This document shows, in pieces, positions 21,052 to 29,974 of a stretch of 64,000 nt of DNA (positions are counted from its first letter, which is position 1; the number at the start of each line of letters is the position of its first letter). The notes below the pieces were generated by a model that worked only from the letters and a program-made list of their open reading frames with translations, made no database searches and had not been told where the DNA came from. This DNA is from Ligaoa zhengdingensis (lineage in GTDB: Bacteria > Bacillota > Clostridia > Oscillospirales > Ruminococcaceae). The translations under genes were made by a program, and so were the position numbers. The stretch covers positions 62,001-126,000 of the forward strand of contig NZ_JACRST010000003.1 of the NCBI RefSeq assembly GCF_014384885.1. The letters run 5' to 3'.

Positions 21052-23448
21052 TCAGGAACGCAGCTCCGCGCCGAGTTCGGCCAGCGCTTTGAGCACCTTC
21101 TTCATGATATTGCCGGTCTCCTCGTCGGTGAGCGTTTTGTCGGCTGAACGCAGCGAGAGGTTGTATGCCACGCTCTTTTTCCCCTCCGGCACCTGTGCGC
21201 CGCGGTAAACGTCGAACAGCTCCACCTTGTCCAGGTGCTTACCAGCAGCTTTTTGGATCGCCTTGCGCAGGCTCAGCACCGGCAGGTCTTCGTCGCACAA
21301 CACCGCGATATCGCGCGTGGTGGCCGGGAACTTGGGCAGAGGGTGGTACTCCTTGTCGGCCGCGCGGTTTTCATACAGCAGCGTTTCGTCCAGCTCCGCC
21401 ACATACACGCGCGCGTCGATATCGTAGTTCTCCAACACGGCGGGATGGATTTCCCCGAGGATGCCGAGCGGCTTGTCGCCGAGCATCAGCTTGGCGCAGC
21501 GACCGGGATGGAAGGTGGGATTTTCCTTTTCCGGGATCACATCGCAGTCATAGCCGCCCAAGACCTCGAGCAGTTCCTCCACGATGCCCTTGAGCGCGTA
21601 ATAATCCGCTCCATCCCCGTACATGCCCACCAGAATCTTCTGGTTTTCCTCCGGCAGCTTGTCAGGCTCGGTGGGGACATATTCGGTCGCGATTTCAAAC
21701 AGCGAAGCGGAGAGGTTGCGGTTGTTGTAGTTGCGCGCCAAAACCTCCAGCATCGACGGGATGGCGGTGGTGCGCATGACGCTGGTGTCTTCACCCAGGG
21801 GGTTGCTGATGACGATCGACTTGCGGTAGCTGCTGTCGGCGGGCAGGTTGATCTTATCATAGTATTTGGGGCTGATGAAGGAATAGGTCATGATCTCGGT
21901 GCTGCCGAGCGCCAGCAGGGTGGAACCGATTTTTTTCTCGAACTTTTGCAGGCCGGTCAGCTGTGCCTGTGCGCTGCCGCGGATCGCAGTGGAGGGAATC
22001 TTGTTGTATCCGTAGAAGCGGGCGATTTCCTCGGCGATATCCGCCTTGTGCTGGAGATCAGCGCGGAAGGAGGGGACCGTCACCACGTCGTTTTCATCCA
22101 CAGTGCATTCCAGCCGCTCCAGGATGCGGATCATCTCCTCGCGTGGCACCTCGATGCCCAGGAAGCGGTTGATCCAGTCGTGCTCCAGCGGGATACGGGT
22201 GGGGGTCCTATCGGAGTTGTCGATGTCGATGATGCCGCCCATCACCTCGCCTGCACCGAGCAGCTCCACCAGCTCGCAGGCGCGCAGTACGGCGGGGATA
22301 CAGGTCTGCGGATCGAGCCCCTTTTCAAAGCGTCCAGACGCCTCGGTGCGCATTCCCAGCTTTTTGGCGGTGACGCGCACCGAAGGGCCATTGAAGCAGG
22401 CGCTTTCAAATACGATGGTGTTGGTGTCGTCCATGATGCCGGAAAATTCGCCGCCCATGACGCCCGCCACAGCGGTTGGCGCCTTTTCGTCCGCGATCAC
22501 AAGCATATCCGGGGTGAGGGCGCGCTCCACTCCGTCGAGGGTGACGATTTTTTCGCCCGCTTCGGCGCACCGCACGATGATCTTTCCGCCCTGCATCAGC
22601 TTGTAATCGAAGGCGTGCATCGGCTGGCCGTATTCGAGCATCACATAGTTGGTGATATCGACGATGTTGTTGATGGGGCGCACGCCGCAGGCGCGCAGGC
22701 GCTCGCGCATCCACAGAGGAGACGGGGCGACTTTGATGTTTTTGACCGCCTTAGCCACATAGCGCGGGCAGAGCGCAGGGCTTTTCACTTCAACCGACAA
22801 CAGGTCGTGGATGTCATCGCTCTCATGTTTCACCTCGGGCTGAGGCAGATTGAGCGGCTTATCGAAGGTCACGGCCGCCTCGCGCGCCAATCCGGTGATC
22901 GACAGGCAGTCCGGGCGGTTGGAGGTGATTTCAAACTCCACGCAGGTGTCGTTCAGTCCGATGGCCGACTGGATGTCGAGGCCGATTTCAATTTTAGCGC
23001 CCTCCTCCTGCTGCAGAATGAAGATGCCGTCCTCGATCGCGTAGGGGAAGTCGTGAGCGGTGAGCCCCAGCTCACCCAGTGAGCAGAGCATTCCCTCGCT
23101 GACCACGCCGCGCAGCTTGCCCTTTTTGATGGTCTTGCCGCCGGGCAGTTTCGCGCCGTCCAGGCAAACGGGTACATAGTCGCCCGCATTCACGTTGGTC
23201 GCGCCAGTGACGATCTGAACCGGCGACTCGCCGCCGACCTCCACCTGGCAGACCACCAGCTTGTCGGCGTCGGGGTGCTTCTCGACCGAGAGCACCTTGC
23301 CCACGACCACCTTTTCAATCTCGGAACCCTCGGTTTCGTACCCTTCAACCTTGGAGCCGGACATGGTCATCGCCTCGGAGAAGGCGCGAGGCGCGAGCGT
23401 ATCATCTAATTTTACATAATCGGAAAGCCATTTCATCGATAAATTCAT
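21052..23448 (-). CDS. pheT: Phenylalanyl-tRNA synthetase beta subunit
   Basis: A 798-residue subunit of the heterotetrameric PheRS, full length. It begins with MNLSMKWLSDYVKLDD, then the EMAP/OB-type tRNA-binding domain (~40-150; VVGKVLSVEKHPDADKLVVCQVEVG), the B3/B4 editing region (PRYVAKAVKNIKVAPSP, NIVDITNYVMLEYGQPMHAFD), the B5 domain, the inactive synthetase-like core and the C-terminal ferredoxin-like anticodon-binding domain (KFPATTRDIAVLCDEDLPV...). It follows pheS after 14 bases and is controlled by the T-box upstream of pheS. Confidence 0.97.
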   Translation of the reverse strand: MNLSMKWLSDYVKLDDTLAPRAFSEAMTMSGSKVEGYETEGSEIEKVVVGKVLSVEKHPDADKLVVCQVEVGGESPVQIVTGATNVNAGDYVPVCLDGAKLPGGKTIKKGKLRGVVSEGMLCSLGELGLTAHDFPYAIEDGIFILQQEEGAKIEIGLDIQSAIGLNDTCVEFEITSNRPDCLSITGLAREAAVTFDKPLNLPQPEVKHESDDIHDLLSVEVKSPALCPRYVAKAVKNIKVAPSPLWMRERLRACGVRPINNIVDITNYVMLEYGQPMHAFDYKLMQGGKIIVRCAEAGEKIVTLDGVERALTPDMLVIADEKAPTAVAGVMGGEFSGIMDDTNTIVFESACFNGPSVRVTAKKLGMRTEASGRFEKGLDPQTCIPAVLRACELVELLGAGEVMGGIIDIDNSDRTPTRIPLEHDWINRFLGIEVPREEMIRILERLECTVDENDVVTVPSFRADLQHKADIAEEIARFYGYNKIPSTAIRGSAQAQLTGLQKFEKKIGSTLLALGSTEIMTYSFISPKYYDKINLPADSSYRKSIVISNPLGEDTSVMRTTAIPSMLEVLARNYNNRNLSASLFEIATEYVPTEPDKLPEENQKILVGMYGDGADYYALKGIVEELLEVLGGYDCDVIPEKENPTFHPGRCAKLMLGDKPLGILGEIHPAVLENYDIDARVYVAELDETLLYENRAADKEYHPLPKFPATTRDIAVLCDEDLPVLSLRKAIQKAAGKHLDKVELFDVYRGAQVPEGKKSVAYNLSLRSADKTLTDEETGNIMKKVLKALAELGAELRS

Positions 23449-23462
23449 GGTCGGTATCCCCC

Positions 23463-24482
23463 TTAAAACTGATTCAGGAAGCGCAGATCGTTCTCATAGA
23501 AGAGGCGCAGGTCGTCGATGTTGAAGCGGCGCATGACGATGCGCTCCAGGCCCATGCCGAACGCAAAGCCGCTGTATTCCTCCGGGTCGATGCCGCAGAT
23601 CGACAGCACCTTGGGGTGCACCATGCCGCACCCGAGAATCTCAATCCAGCCCTCGCCCTTGCACAGGCGGCAGCCCTCGCCGTGGCAGGAGAAGCACTGC
23701 ACGTCAAGCTCCGCGGAGGGCTCGGTGAAGGGGAAGTGATGCGGGCGGAACCGCACGACCGAATCCTCGCCGTACAGCTTTTTTACAAAAATTTCGAGGG
23801 TGCCTTTGAGGTCGGCCATGGTCACGCCCTTGTCCACCACCAGGCCCTCGATCTGGTGGAACAGGGGGGAATGGGTGGCGTCCACCGCGTCGCTGCGGTA
23901 GACGCGGCCGGGCGCGATGACGCGGATGGGCGGCTTCTGTTGCTCCATCGTGCGGATCTGCACCGGCGAAGTCTGGGTGCGCAGCAGAATGTTGTCGGTG
24001 ATATAGAAGGTGTCCTGCGTGTCGCGCGCCGGGTGATCCTTGGGGATATTGAGCGCCTCGAAGTTGTAGTAGTCGTATTCCACCTCAGGGCCCTGGGCGA
24101 TGTCGAAGCCCATGCCCATAAAGATGTCCTTGATTTCGTCGAGCACCAGGTTCAAAGGATGTTGCTTGCCGATGGGGCGCTTGACGCCCGGCATGGTCAC
24201 GTCGATGGTCTCGGCCTTCAGACGCGCGGCGGTGCCAGCAGCCTTGAGTTCGGCGGTGCGGGACTCAATGTGCTGCTCGATTGACGCGCGCACCTCGTTG
24301 GCGAGCTGGCCGATCACCGGGCGCTCGTCGGCGGTGAGTTTGCCCATCTGCTTGAGGATGGCGGTGAGCTCGCCCTTTTTGCCCAGGAATTTGACGCGGA
24401 TCTCGTCCAGCGCCTTGACGCTATCCGCCGCGTGCAGCGCTTCCAGCGCGCCTTTTTGGATCTGTTCCAATGCGGTTTTCAT
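23463..24482 (-). CDS. pheS: Phenylalanyl-tRNA synthetase alpha subunit
   Basis: A 339-residue class II synthetase subunit, normal length. The N-terminal coiled coil spans ~1-90, motif 2 region is RTMEQQKPPIRVIAPGRVYRSD, and the active-site signature is FAFGMGLERIVMRRFNIDDLR near the C-terminus. It also carries a Cys cluster CFSCHGEGCRLCKGEGW, a metal-binding insertion seen in a subset of PheS. GGAGG lies seven bases before the ATG. First gene of the T-box-controlled pheST operon. Confidence 0.97.
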   Translation of the reverse strand: MKTALEQIQKGALEALHAADSVKALDEIRVKFLGKKGELTAILKQMGKLTADERPVIGQLANEVRASIEQHIESRTAELKAAGTAARLKAETIDVTMPGVKRPIGKQHPLNLVLDEIKDIFMGMGFDIAQGPEVEYDYYNFEALNIPKDHPARDTQDTFYITDNILLRTQTSPVQIRTMEQQKPPIRVIAPGRVYRSDAVDATHSPLFHQIEGLVVDKGVTMADLKGTLEIFVKKLYGEDSVVRFRPHHFPFTEPSAELDVQCFSCHGEGCRLCKGEGWIEILGCGMVHPKVLSICGIDPEEYSGFAFGMGLERIVMRRFNIDDLRLFYENDLRFLNQF

Positions 24483-24589
24483 AATTTGACCTCCAATTTA
24501 CAGCGTCAGCCCATTCGGACAGAACGCCGCGTGTTTGTATCAAGAATTCGCCCCTGCGAATGGAAAACAAAGGTTAACCGGCCACGGAC

Positions 24590-24868
24590 AATAAAAAAGC
24601 TTTCGCCCCCAAAACAGGGACGAAAGCTATGACTTCCGCGGTACCACCCGTATTTTTGCGGCCAAAGGCGCGCAAACACTTTGTACTGCCGTTAACGAGG
24701 CAAACCGTCGCCGCCTATTTCCCTCAGGGTTCAGCGGCGCCGTTCGCGGGCGAACTTCGGTGTTTGGGCCTTTGGGACGCTCGCAGCCGGTGGCGTTCCC
24801 TCTCTGGAAAAGTCGGTCAAACCCTACTCTCCCGGTCATCACGTTGTGACATAATTTTTAGATTCTTA
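24590..24868 (-). promoter_or_regulatory. T-box leader of pheST
   Basis: A ~280-base leader with the T-box core GGTGGTACCGCGG (minus strand, 24636-24648) just before a terminator hairpin (GCTTTCG.../...CGAAAGC then TTTTTT; 24593-24628). Stem I has the AGAGAGGGAACG segment and, on its 3' side, CCGAAGTTCGCC, in which TTC is the likely phenylalanine specifier codon. Uncharged tRNA-Phe should stabilise the antiterminator and turn on pheS-pheT. Confidence 0.92.
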
Positions 24869-24872
24869 TTGC

Positions 24873-24901
24873 ACTATAGCACAGATAAAAAAGAAATGCA
24901 A
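24873..24901 (-). promoter_or_regulatory. Promoter of the pheST T-box transcript
   Basis: Minus-strand TTGCAT (24896-24901), 17 bases, TATAGT (24873-24878), placing the start just before the T-box stem I. Confidence 0.75.
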
Positions 24902-24910
24902 GCCCGATCG

Positions 24911-25429
24911 TTACAGGGTTTCAGGCTCCCCGTAGATCTCCCCGAAGGTTTCCACGGTGACCCGCTTCATGCGCTGGTCGTCATACGGCTTGTCGCTGCG
25001 GTCGCGGGGGGAGGATACGATCCGGTCGGCTTCGTCCATACCTTCGGTCACCTTACCAAACGCGGCGTATTGGCCATCCAGGAAGGGGGCGTCGTCCACC
25101 ATGACGAAGAACTGGGAGCCTGCGCTGTTGGGATTCTGGGCGCGCGCCATCGAGAGCACGCCGCGGGTATGGCCCAGGTCGTTGCGGAACCCGTTGCCGC
25201 TGAATTCGCCGCGAATGGAATAGCCCGGGCCGCCGATACCGATCCCTTGGGGGTCGCCGCCCTGGATCATAAAGCCGGGGATAACGCGGTGGAAGATAAT
25301 GCCGTCATAAAAACCCTTCTGCACAAGCGATACAAAGTTGCGCACAGTGTTGGGGGCGATTTCGGGATAAAGCTCAGCCTTGATGATGCCGCCGCCCTCC
25401 ATTTCAATGGTGACAATCGGATGTTTCAT
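24911..25429 (-). CDS. Cyclophilin-type peptidyl-prolyl isomerase, cytoplasmic
   Basis: A 172-residue single-domain cyclophilin that speeds cis-trans isomerisation of prolyl bonds. The active-site set is present: FHRVIPGFMIQGGDP, NSAGSQFFVMVDDAPFLDGQYAAFGKVTEGMDEADRI. No signal peptide, unlike the other cyclophilin in this window. I chose ATG 25429, nine bases after GAGG; ATG 25444 overlaps that site. It stops 10 bases before the pheST promoter on the same strand with no clear terminator between. Confidence 0.92.
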   Translation of the reverse strand: MKHPIVTIEMEGGGIIKAELYPEIAPNTVRNFVSLVQKGFYDGIIFHRVIPGFMIQGGDPQGIGIGGPGYSIRGEFSGNGFRNDLGHTRGVLSMARAQNPNSAGSQFFVMVDDAPFLDGQYAAFGKVTEGMDEADRIVSSPRDRSDKPYDDQRMKRVTVETFGEIYGEPETL

Positions 25430-25640
25430 CGGAATATTCCTCATTTCTGTTTAAAATCCGCCGGCTGGGCGGTAAGGGTAAACACAATTATTATAACACA
25501 TTCGCAGAGGAAATTACAGCCAGAACTTTTTTGTTTTTGCCCTTTTCATTTTTTGTGAAGATTGATATAATAAATAATTGTATTGGATCATTGTAGTCGA
25601 ATTGCGGCAGAATAACAGCAAGTTAGGGGAAAAACAGAGG

Positions 25641-27053
25641 ATGCGAAAAAAATGGATTTCAACATTGCTCGCCGCCGTTATGACGGCCTGCGCAGTCACA
25701 ACAACCGCTTTTGCAAAAGAGTCCACTGTGCCGCCCAGCGTTATCTCCGAGGCCTACGTGGTGATGGACGCCGAAACCGGGCAGGTGCTGATTGAAAAAA
25801 ATATGAATCGGCGGGAGTATCCCGCCAGCATCACCAAAATTTTGACCGTGGCCCTCGCGCTGGAAAATTCGGACTTGGACGACCGCGTCACCGTGAGCCA
25901 GGATGCGGTTTATGCGATCGAGCCCAACAGCTCGCACATCGCGCTCCAGCCCGACGAAGTGGTGCGGATGCGCGACCTGTTGTATGCGACCATGCTGCCT
26001 TCGGCCAATGATGCGGCCAATGTGGCGGCGGAATATGTGGGCGGTTCCATGGAAAAGTTCGCGGAGATGATGAACAAAAAGGCGGCGGAGCTGGGCTGCG
26101 GGAATACCCATTTCGTCAATGCCAACGGTCTGCCGGACGACGACCATTATACCACCGCCTACGACATGGCGCTGATCACCAAATATGCGATCGGCGTCAC
26201 AGGTTTTTTGGATATCTTCGGCTATCAGGATGTTTATCAAATCTCGCCGACCAACAAGCAGGAACAGGCTCGCCGGTTCGGCACCGAGCACATGATGCTG
26301 GTCGAATCGAAATACTATTACGAAGGCACACTCGGCGGAAAGCTGGGCTGGACAGAGGAGGCAAAGCACACCATCGTCACCCTCGCCCGCCGCAACGATA
26401 TGACGCTCATCTGCGTGGCAATGAAGTCGCCGCAGCGCTACGACAAGTTCAACGACAGCATCGCGCTGTTCGATTACTGTTTCGACAACTTCGAGCCGGT
26501 CGCCATACCAGGCGACCAGCTCAAAACATTCAGCGTGTCGCACTACCGTTCAGGCGGTTCAGCTGAAAACGTTTCGATTTCGGGCGAGGAAAGCTACCGC
26601 TTCCTGGTGCACAAAAGTGTGGGCAAGGATGCGGTCGAGATCAGCTACAACGTGCCGGAATACTATTCGGATGAAAATATCGACCCATCGGTATCCTTTT
26701 CCGTGGATAGCGGCAGCATGTATGGCGAGATCGGGAGTTTTCCGATGGCATTTCAGACGGTAGCGATCGAGGAACTGCCTGCCGAGCAGAATCAGGAGGA
26801 TGTTCCGAAGGAGACGTTCGCGGATCAATTCCTCGGCGTGATGAAGATCGTCGGATATGGCGCGCTGGGATTGCTCGGACTGATTTTGTTGGCGTTCCTG
26901 GTGATGCTGGTCATCCGCTTTTGCAATAAGTACCGCCGGTGGCACCGGCGGAGGGCGCGCAACCGGCGGATTGCACAGCTTGACGACCCGGATTTGATCG
27001 TCCGCCGACCGCAGCGCAGGGGCAGCGCGCCGCCTCCAGGAAGGCGCAGATAA
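25641..27053 (+). CDS. D-alanyl-D-alanine carboxypeptidase (DacF/PBP5-type)
   Basis: A 470-residue exported penicillin-binding protein that trims D-Ala from peptidoglycan stem peptides. Signal peptide at residues ~1-25. Serine-enzyme motifs are SITK (S63, K66), SAN (121-123) and KLG (234-236), in place of the usual KTG. A C-terminal beta domain (~290-390) precedes a membrane span (~410-435) and a strongly basic cytoplasmic tail rich in Arg. A span plus tail rather than a terminal amphipathic helix is the odd feature. ATG 25641 follows CAGAGG; the longer open frame to 25578 has no signal peptide start. Confidence 0.9.
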   Translation: MRKKWISTLLAAVMTACAVTTTAFAKESTVPPSVISEAYVVMDAETGQVLIEKNMNRREYPASITKILTVALALENSDLDDRVTVSQDAVYAIEPNSSHIALQPDEVVRMRDLLYATMLPSANDAANVAAEYVGGSMEKFAEMMNKKAAELGCGNTHFVNANGLPDDDHYTTAYDMALITKYAIGVTGFLDIFGYQDVYQISPTNKQEQARRFGTEHMMLVESKYYYEGTLGGKLGWTEEAKHTIVTLARRNDMTLICVAMKSPQRYDKFNDSIALFDYCFDNFEPVAIPGDQLKTFSVSHYRSGGSAENVSISGEESYRFLVHKSVGKDAVEISYNVPEYYSDENIDPSVSFSVDSGSMYGEIGSFPMAFQTVAIEELPAEQNQEDVPKETFADQFLGVMKIVGYGALGLLGLILLAFLVMLVIRFCNKYRRWHRRRARNRRIAQLDDPDLIVRRPQRRGSAPPPGRRR

Positions 27054-27061
27054 TTAAAGAG

Positions 27062-27095
27062 AAGAGGCAGGGGGTCTCGGCCTCCTGCCTCTTTA
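27062..27095. terminator. Terminator between carboxypeptidase and patatin genes
   Basis: AAGAGGCAGG (27062-27071) pairs with CCTGCCTCTT (27084-27093) with T-rich ends on both strands; it lies between two convergent genes. Confidence 0.75.
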
Positions 27096-27100
27096 TGTGT

Positions 27101-28405
27101 TCAGATCAGATCGCACAGCGCCAAGTAAGCGCCGCCCAAAAAAGCATCGGGCAGAACGGAGAATGCGCCGAGCTGCTTTTCCAGGTCCCCATCCTCTGTG
27201 CGAAGCATCTCGCGCACCAGCAGAGCGGCAAATTTGGTGCGCACCTGCCGGTTGAGCAATGTCGCCGTTTCGCGCAGCGAATCCAACAGGCGGCGTTTGC
27301 TGCCCACATTGGCGTTCCCCAGTAAGCCCTCGGGTAGTTTTACCGCATCCACCGCAGCTTTCAGGCGTTTGAGCCAAACTTGTTCGGAATAGATCGGCTC
27401 GGGAGACAGCTCAAAGGTTTCGCCCGCCGTCTCTGCGCAGATGAGGGCTAAGCCGGGTACACTGGGTCCGGACATGCCCCGATCCTCCAGAAACTTGACA
27501 ATTCGCCCCCGGAAGGCATGTTCCCATCCGGTGGCATGTTCCTCCGGCGGAAGCAGCATCCTGGCCAGCGCCGTCTGGGAAAACAGCTCCGTCAAGCGCG
27601 CGGTGAATCCGGGGAGATAGGTGAATGCACCGCCCTCGTAGGCTCCGTAGGCCTTGAGGGTATCGAGGTAACCCAAACGGATATTGCGCCGGATGACCGT
27701 GTGATCGAACACCAGTGTCGGCCCCAGGTCGCGCTGGCTGCGGAGATATTTCACCTCGCGCGCGAGCTTGAGCTCCTCGCGCCGCACCACGCCGAACGCC
27801 TCCAGATCGACGGCAATCACGCTGGTAGCGCCGCGTTCCAGCGCCATCTTCACCGGCATATTGTCGTGGTAGCAGCCGTCGATGTAGCGCACGCCGTCGA
27901 TCACATAGGGCTTAAACGCTGGATAGATCGACGCGCTCGCCAGAATATAGTCGATCATCTTTCCCTGTGGGATGTCGCTGCAGAACAGCTCGCGCGGCTG
28001 GCGCGAATCCATCTCCATCGTCACCACACCGTACTCAATGGAGGAGGAACGGATTTTTTGTTCGTCGAAATAGGCCGAGAGGGTTTGCCGCAGGGGATGG
28101 GTGTCGGTGCCGCCGCTTTTGACAAAGTTGCGGAAAAAGGTTTTGTACGCCTGGGCTACCTTTTGCTTGAGGGAGAGCTGTTCGTCCATCTCTACCTCGA
28201 ACACATGGCTGGTTTCAATTTTATTCCACAGCTCCACAGCGGTGTCGTAGTCCCCTTGGGCGATCAGTGCGCCGTTGATCGCGCCGATCGAGGTGCCGGT
28301 CACAATATCGATATCGATGTCCATTTCGCGCAGCGCCTGCCACACCCCCAGCTCATAGCTGCCGCGCGAACCGCCACCCGCCAGAACCAGTGCCGTCTTT
28401 TCCAT
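27101..28405 (-). CDS. Patatin-like phospholipase family protein
   Basis: A 434-residue predicted lipid acyl hydrolase. The oxyanion loop is GGGSRG (residues 10-15), the nucleophile elbow GTSIG has S39, and the catalytic aspartate is D176 in IDGCYHDNMP. The patatin domain covers ~1-210; the remaining ~220 residues are helical and not recognised. No signal peptide, so cytoplasmic or membrane-associated from inside. GGGAGG lies six bases before ATG 28405; a further in-frame extension upstream runs through the intergenic region and has no support. Confidence 0.88.
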   Translation of the reverse strand: MEKTALVLAGGGSRGSYELGVWQALREMDIDIDIVTGTSIGAINGALIAQGDYDTAVELWNKIETSHVFEVEMDEQLSLKQKVAQAYKTFFRNFVKSGGTDTHPLRQTLSAYFDEQKIRSSSIEYGVVTMEMDSRQPRELFCSDIPQGKMIDYILASASIYPAFKPYVIDGVRYIDGCYHDNMPVKMALERGATSVIAVDLEAFGVVRREELKLAREVKYLRSQRDLGPTLVFDHTVIRRNIRLGYLDTLKAYGAYEGGAFTYLPGFTARLTELFSQTALARMLLPPEEHATGWEHAFRGRIVKFLEDRGMSGPSVPGLALICAETAGETFELSPEPIYSEQVWLKRLKAAVDAVKLPEGLLGNANVGSKRRLLDSLRETATLLNRQVRTKFAALLVREMLRTEDGDLEKQLGAFSVLPDAFLGGAYLALCDLI

Positions 28406-28525
28406 ATTGAGCCTCCCTTCGGTTGGCTCCATCTTATCACACGCGGTAGTATTATACAATATAAAAATCGGAAAAAAGTGAGCAGGAAAGTGCCAAAGAA
28501 TCGACGAATATAACCAGAGATTCCC

Positions 28526-28554
28526 TTGACACGATATGGCGATTCCAGTACAAT
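28526..28554 (+). promoter_or_regulatory. Promoter of the cobalamin operon
   Basis: TTGACA (28526-28531), 17 bases, TACAAT (28549-28554). The predicted start near 28561 lies just before the riboswitch aptamer. Confidence 0.85.
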
Positions 28555-28582
28555 TTGAGATGATAAAATACAAAATTGCAAC

Positions 28583-28760
28583 TGTGAGTGATCCGCTCTT
28601 TGGCGGATTGAAATGGGAAGCCGGGTGAAAATCCCGCGCAGGGCCGCTGCTGTAAATGCGGAGTGCCGCTCCAAAACCACTGGGGAGATCCTGGGAAGGG
28701 GAGCGCGCATGAGGATGCATGAGCCAGAAGACCAGCTCACAGCCGATTGTGCGTGCAGTT
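28583..28760 (+). promoter_or_regulatory. Cobalamin riboswitch
   Basis: Core elements in order: GGGAAGCCGGGTGAAAATCCC, GCGCAGGGCCGCTGCTGTAA, CCACTGGGGAGATCCTGGGAAGG and the B12-box-like ATGAGCCAGAAGACC (28719-28733). These match the adenosyl/methylcobalamin aptamer. High intracellular cobalamin should favour the terminator at 28811-28849 and shut off cobalt uptake and the whole biosynthetic operon. Confidence 0.93.
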
Positions 28761-28810
28761 CTGCGGATTCCGGTGTGCGTAATAGAGTAAGGTCATTTCC
28801 TTATCTGAGC

Positions 28811-28849
28811 CGTCGCGGCGTCCACAGGGATGCTGCGGCGCTGTTTTTT
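28811..28849 (+). terminator. Riboswitch-controlled terminator before cbiM
   Basis: CGTCGCGGCGTC (28811-28822) pairs with GATGCTGCGGCG (28829-28840) through 12 base pairs including G-U pairs, followed by CTGTTTTTT. It is the expression platform of the cobalamin riboswitch and implies transcriptional control. Confidence 0.8.
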
Positions 28850-28890
28850 ATCGAAACAGGCGAAAGCCAAAAAGAAAAGGAGAATGACCT

Positions 28891-29637
28891 ATGAACAACT
28901 GGCAAAAAAGGTCCATGAAAGCATCTGTCATCGTGTCCATGCTGATGCTGACCGCAGTTCCTGTCTATGCGATGCACATCGCGGAGGGCATGTTGCCCAT
29001 CCAATGGTGCCTCATCTGGGGCGCCCTATTTCTTCCGTTTTTTGTATGGGGCTTTTGGTCCATCAAAAAACAGTGTGCGGGTAGCGGCCGTGTTAAAATG
29101 CTGCTTGCTATGTCCGGCGCCTATTGCTTTGTACTTTCCGCGCTCAAAATGCCGTCGCTGGTGACTGCGAGCTCTTCGCACCCCACCGGAACGGGCTTGG
29201 GCACGATCTTGTTTGGCCCCGCCTCCATGGCGGTGCTCGGATTTATCGTTTTGCTGTTTCAAGCGCTGTTGCTGGCGCACGGCGGCCTCACCACGCTCGG
29301 AGCGAACGCCTTTTCAATGGCGGTGGCCGGCCCGTTTGTCGGTTATGGCGTCTATCTGCTGGCCAAAAAGTGTAAGGCTCCGCGCGTGGTATCGGTCTTT
29401 TTGTGCGCGTTTGTGGCCGATCTGTTCACTTACGCTGTGACCGCCACCGAGCTGGCACTCGCTTTCAACAACGCAGAGGTATCTTTCATGCAGGCCTGGG
29501 GCAAGTTTATGGGAATCTTCGCCATGACCCAGATTCCGCTCGCGATTGTGGAAGGAATTTTGACGGCGTTGGTGTTTGAGGCCATTGCTTCGCTCTGTAA
29601 GGATGAAATGCCCGCCCTGTGCGCGGTGACAAAGTGA
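28891..29637 (+). CDS. cbiM: Energy-coupling factor cobalt transporter substrate-binding subunit CbiM
   Basis: A 248-residue integral membrane protein that binds Co(II) for the CbiMNQO importer. A signal-like N-terminus ends at VYA-MHIAEGM; cleavage after A27 would expose the Met-His pair (M28, H29) that forms part of the metal site. The family segment MHIAEGMLPIQWC and six or seven spans follow, including SALKMPSLVTASSSHPTGTGLG. AGGAG precedes the ATG. First gene after the riboswitch. Confidence 0.96.
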   Translation: MNNWQKRSMKASVIVSMLMLTAVPVYAMHIAEGMLPIQWCLIWGALFLPFFVWGFWSIKKQCAGSGRVKMLLAMSGAYCFVLSALKMPSLVTASSSHPTGTGLGTILFGPASMAVLGFIVLLFQALLLAHGGLTTLGANAFSMAVAGPFVGYGVYLLAKKCKAPRVVSVFLCAFVADLFTYAVTATELALAFNNAEVSFMQAWGKFMGIFAMTQIPLAIVEGILTALVFEAIASLCKDEMPALCAVTK

Positions 29638-29650
29638 GGAGGGGAACGAT

Positions 29651-29974
29651 ATGACGACAAAAAATAAACGAATCCTTGGAATTGTAATCGCATTGCTTGT
29701 GTGCGTGGGGCTGTGTGTCTACCCGCTGATGGCCCACCCCGATTCGGAATTTGGCGGCGCGGACGGCGCTGCGGATGAGATCATCACCTCGATCGAAACC
29801 GATTACGAGCCTTGGGCGGAGCCGATGTGGGCGCCTCCGGGCGGCGAAACCGAAAGCCTGCTGTTCTGTTTGCAGGCGGCGCTCGGCTCCGGGGTATTCT
29901 GCTTCGGCATCGGTTATCTGGCGGCTTCCAGAAAGTATCAGAAGAAGGAACAGCAGATCGATGACAACCGTTGA
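29651..29974 (+). CDS. cbiN: Cobalt transporter subunit CbiN
   Basis: A 107-residue protein with two membrane spans (residues ~8-27 and ~72-92) and an extracytoplasmic loop carrying HPDSEFGGADGAADEIIT and PWAEPMWAPPGGETESLLF, typical of CbiN, the auxiliary subunit needed to load CbiM. GAGGAGGGG lies ahead of the ATG. Its end overlaps cbiQ by 14 bases. Confidence 0.95.
   Translation: MTTKNKRILGIVIALLVCVGLCVYPLMAHPDSEFGGADGAADEIITSIETDYEPWAEPMWAPPGGETESLLFCLQAALGSGVFCFGIGYLAASRKYQKKEQQIDDNR

Noticed and set aside
21235..23082. 615-codon plus-strand frame opposite pheT
   Set aside because: A shadow of the pheT coding sequence rich in His, Val and Arg; no family features and no start signal.
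24901..24911. Cotranscription of the cyclophilin gene with pheST
   Set aside because: Both are on the minus strand and only about ten bases separate the cyclophilin stop from the pheST promoter, but that promoter and the T-box terminator give pheST its own start; read-through cannot be judged from sequence.
28440..28525. Possible additional gene before the cobalamin riboswitch
   Set aside because: Only an open extension of the patatin frame lies here; the ribosome site, motif position and riboswitch promoter exclude coding.
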